From contig NZ_CP033929.1 in NCBI RefSeq assembly GCF_003815915.1, positions 3,100,001 through 3,164,000 on the forward strand: a stretch of 64,000 nt of DNA. The letters run 5' to 3'. Shown piece after piece: positions 61,878 to 64,000 of this stretch. Position 1 is the stretch's first letter. Each line of letters starts with the position of its first letter. Both the position numbers and the translations under genes were made by a program. The notes below the pieces were generated by a model. It was not told where the DNA came from. It worked only from the letters and a program-made list of their open reading frames with translations, and searched no databases. This DNA comes from Chryseobacterium indoltheticum. Lineage in GTDB: Bacteria; Bacteroidota; Bacteroidia; Flavobacteriales; Weeksellaceae.

Positions 61878-62318
61878 TTATTTCGAAAAAAATAAGTCTG
61901 CTTCAGCTTTTCTACGCCTGATTAAACCGTTTAAAGTTTTTCCTCCGGCGGTCGTATATCTTGAGATAAACCAATCTTTGATAGTTTCTGAATTTGCTTT
62001 TTTATTGATCAGTGAAAACAGAGTATCAGATCCTCCTGTGTTGTAAGTATGCGAGACAAGAGCATCAAATTGATTTTGTGTAAGAGCGACTTTAATTTTA
62101 TTGCTGACTATTTTTTCATACGTCGGTAAAACAGATGAAAATAATTCTACTCCTTTTTCTTTACTAATTGAAGGATCTTTCAGGGTTACTTTTTTCCCGC
62201 CCGGATAATAGGTATTTCCGTAGCCGATTGTCGGGATTCCTGCTGAATCCAAATAAGGTTTTGAACTGAATCCTTCAAATGATAAAATCAGGTTTATTCC
62301 TTTTTTTGATGTTTTCAT
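61878..62318 (-). CDS. GH24 lysozyme (phage-type muramidase)
   Basis: A 146-aa enzyme with the T4/P21-type catalytic triad in one segment: E in LSFEGFSSKPYLDSAGIPTIGYG, then D and T at the canonical spacing (E-8aa-D-5aa-T). Later LTQNQFDALVSHTYNTGG and GLIRRRKAEADLF are also conserved. It hydrolyses the MurNAc-GlcNAc bond of peptidoglycan. No signal peptide or SAR segment is visible, so it needs either a holin, a lysis event, or a place in the injection apparatus to reach the wall. Its ATG overlaps the stop of the spanin-like gene (ATGA), so the two are coupled. Confidence 0.9.
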   Translation of the reverse strand: MKTSKKGINLILSFEGFSSKPYLDSAGIPTIGYGNTYYPGGKKVTLKDPSISKEKGVELFSSVLPTYEKIVSNKIKVALTQNQFDALVSHTYNTGGSDTLFSLINKKANSETIKDWFISRYTTAGGKTLNGLIRRRKAEADLFFSK

Positions 62319-62884
62319 TTCTTAAAATATTTATAGACGAAAAAGATGAATATTAAAAAGGTCACAACAATCGTAATTACGATCCATGTTCCGGCTTGAA
62401 AGCCTGTAGAATTGATGTTTTTAGTTTCTTCAAAAACTTCTGAATCGATTTCTCTGTTAGCTTCTTTTAAAACAGCATTCTGAGCTGAATCCTGAAAAAT
62501 ATATGTAAATTCTTCTTTTCTGACCTCCGATTTTTTATTGTCGGTCTTTATATAATGGTTATTGATTGCATATTCTGCATTTCCTGTGATAGAAATACTT
62601 TGAACGGTATCGCTTCCAACAACATTATGGAAAACAAAAGGGTTGGATAGATCAGATTTTCCTGTAATCAATACCTCTCCGGATATTTCATTTTTCTTTT
62701 CTTTGACTAATGCATCTACAGCTGTGTTTTGAATAGATTTTGTGCTTTGTACACTTGCAGAATCTACTTTTACTTTCTCTGTCTCACTTTTATTTTCTTT
62801 ATAAGTGGTTGTAATTTTATGTTTACTTCGGCAACACAATATGAGGCCACTGAATATAATCAGCAGCAGAATTTTTGCTTTCAT
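62315..62884 (-). CDS. Spanin-like envelope protein (lipoprotein signal plus C-terminal membrane anchor)
   Basis: A 189-aa protein with an N-terminal lipoprotein-type signal (LLIIFSGLILCCRSKHK), a long charged middle rich in helix-formers and beta segments (about 25-155), and a C-terminal membrane segment GTWIVITIVVTFLIFIFFVYKYFKK. An outer-membrane lipid at one end and an inner-membrane anchor at the other is exactly the design of unimolecular phage spanins, which fuse the two membranes after wall degradation. The lipobox (ILC-C) is not perfect. It is coupled to the lysozyme gene. No sequence family is known to me. Confidence 0.55.
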   Translation of the reverse strand: MKAKILLLIIFSGLILCCRSKHKITTTYKENKSETEKVKVDSASVQSTKSIQNTAVDALVKEKKNEISGEVLITGKSDLSNPFVFHNVVGSDTVQSISITGNAEYAINNHYIKTDNKKSEVRKEEFTYIFQDSAQNAVLKEANREIDSEVFEETKNINSTGFQAGTWIVITIVVTFLIFIFFVYKYFKK

Positions 62885-62974
62885 AAGCTTTATTTTTTGA
62901 AATTATTAGGGTAAAGAAGCCAGGAGTAGAAGGAAGTTATTGTATTCGTAAACAATGTTTCCCGACTTTTATCT

Positions 62975-64000
62975 TTATGTAAATATTTTATCTTCCTTCA
63001 CATATTCTTTTTTAATACTTTCTAAGAACACTTCTAAACTTACTCTGTAATCAGGTTCCTGTGATGCAATTGTTTTTAAACTGACATCTTGTATAACATT
63101 CATGATATTAGAGCCGGTGAGCTCGTACCGTTTGGCAATTTGTTCTAAATTTATATCCTTAAGCTGTAATTGCGCAGGCAAATTTTGCTGCCAGATACGC
63201 AAACGCTCTTCATACTTTGGATTATTAAATTTGATGCAGCTATGAAAACGTCTCGTAAAGGCTTTATCCATATTATTTTTAAAGTTGGATGCCAAAATAA
63301 TAAGTCCCGAAAACGTTTCTATTCGCTGTAACAGATAAGAAACTTCCTGATTCGCATATTTATCATGAGCATCCCGTACATTGGTTCGTTTTCCGAAAAT
63401 GGCATCTGCCTCATCAAAAAATAAAATCCAGTTTTTGTTTTCTGCTTTATCAAATAATTTGGCTAAATGTTTTTCAGTTTCGCCGATGTATTTTGAGACC
63501 AGCATCGAAACATCAACTCTGAAGACAGGGCGTTTCGTATATTTCCCTAAAAGACTCGCTGCAAGAGTTTTCCCCGTTCCCGGTTCGCCATAAAACAATA
63601 CCCGAAAGCCTGGTTTAAGTTTTTTCTGCATATCCCAATCTTCCATAAGAATCCGGCTGCTGTTGTACCAGTCTTCAATGCTTTTAATTTCGTTTAATGT
63701 GATTTTAGGAAGTATCAAATCATCCCACGATCGGCGGGTCTGTAATAGCTCTGCGGGAAAATCATTGCTCATTTTTGGCAATACTTCTACTCCGAAAACA
63801 ATCGTATTAAAAGTTTCCTGATGCACACTTATCTGGCTATTCGTTGAACTATGCTCAGATGAACCCGATAAAACAATAAGCTCTTCTTTAATCAAAACCG
63901 AATTGGGATCGAAATAATCTAAAGCCTTCAGTCGTTCTGAAATGCTTTCTCCACCCAAAATATATTGAACAGTCTGAATTGTCGGATAAAAAAGTCTGCC
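62975..64000 (-). CDS. AAA+ ATPase, contractile-injection-system (Afp15-like) type, cut by the right edge
   Basis: The frame continues to the window edge (GRLFYPTIQTVQYIL precedes the first TTG), so the N-terminus is missing. The visible 342 residues have a winged-helix-like lead (GGESISERLKALDYFDPNS), then an AAA+ core with Walker A GEPGTGKT, Walker B ILFFDEADAIFGKR, sensor-1 ILASNFKNN, arginine-finger region FTRRFHSCIKF, and the C-terminal lid NIMNVIQDVSL. Lone AAA+ ATPases of this type are hallmark genes of eCIS loci, where they are thought to help assembly or loading. Here the gene is followed by envelope-lysis and fibre genes. Confidence 0.8.
   Translation of the reverse strand, partial: GRLFYPTIQTVQYILGGESISERLKALDYFDPNSVLIKEELIVLSGSSEHSSTNSQISVHQETFNTIVFGVEVLPKMSNDFPAELLQTRRSWDDLILPKITLNEIKSIEDWYNSSRILMEDWDMQKKLKPGFRVLFYGEPGTGKTLAASLLGKYTKRPVFRVDVSMLVSKYIGETEKHLAKLFDKAENKNWILFFDEADAIFGKRTNVRDAHDKYANQEVSYLLQRIETFSGLIILASNFKNNMDKAFTRRFHSCIKFNNPKYEERLRIWQQNLPAQLQLKDINLEQIAKRYELTGSNIMNVIQDVSLKTIASQEPDYRVSLEVFLESIKKEYVKEDKIFT

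Noticed and set aside
48312..64000. Prophage tail and lysis region
   Set aside because: Not fully excluded, but no capsid, portal, terminase or integrase gene is visible, and the AAA+ ATPase is of the type linked to contractile injection systems. The answer lies beyond the right edge.
1..64000. Insertion sequences
   Set aside because: No transposase-like protein was seen on either strand; the repeats found are short and non-autonomous.

Overview
The window looks like the chromosome of a Chryseobacterium-type flavobacterium (Bacteroidota, Weeksellaceae). The DNA is AT-rich, several promoters carry the Bacteroidota -7 box TAnnTTTG, there is a type IX secretion sorting domain and SprB-like repeats, and recF/DciA, Gcr-type 'recombinase', DUF2911 and large PIG-L genes have a flavobacterial flavour. 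Genus assignment is inference from gene content only.

Layout. (1) 1-6.3 kb: the end of a UbiA-like membrane gene, a small toxin-antitoxin pair, recF (with a repeat-derived in-frame insertion) and a DciA-like gene on +; Gcr family, mtgA and a metal/cofactor-binding lipoprotein on -; then tRNA-Arg(ACG). (2) 6.4-18.3 kb: an oxidative/general stress island on +: dps, a LytTR response regulator, a hybrid histidine kinase, an ABM-domain membrane protein, an unknown gene plus lipocalin-like and quinone-reductase genes, an oxalate-decarboxylase-like bicupin with DUF1275, peroxiredoxin and DsbA-like genes, and a haloperoxidase-like hydrolase. Three promoters here share one unusual architecture: two 8-bp direct repeats exactly 21 bp apart, then exactly 30 bp to a TAGCTTTACA-type -7 box. 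I infer a regulon controlled by the local LytTR regulator. Intergenic space is full of short dispersed repeats and an 83-bp higher-order tandem array. (3) 18.7-23.6 kb (-): large PIG-L deacetylase, an unlisted 34-aa membrane peptide overlapping both neighbours, a sodium:solute symporter and DUF2911.

(4) 23.9-46.1 kb (-): a single-direction 22-kb cluster encoding secreted and surface proteins: a 1568-aa exported protein, a 1567-aa polymorphic-toxin-like protein (TANFOR-like N-terminus, zincin HELGH motif, C-terminal toxin domain), a run of immunity-like paralogues interspersed with decayed copies of the toxin's C-terminus, an FnIII protein, a SprB-repeat protein with type IX sorting signal, a PKD lipoprotein and an outer-membrane barrel. 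It reads as a toxin-immunity locus that has swapped C-terminal modules, linked to surface-display genes. (5) 46.4-48.1 kb (+): a membrane-anchored AraC-type regulator and a frameshifted DUF3575-like porin gene.

(6) 48.3-64 kb (-): genes typical of the distal part of a contractile injection system or phage-tail locus: an Afp15-like AAA+ ATPase (cut by the right edge), a spanin-like envelope protein, a GH24 lysozyme, and two tandem duplicated modules of small adaptor plus tail-fibre genes ending in 1368- and 1600-aa fibres. No capsid, terminase or integrase gene is visible, so an extracellular contractile injection system (eCIS) is favoured over a prophage, but the structural genes would lie beyond the window.
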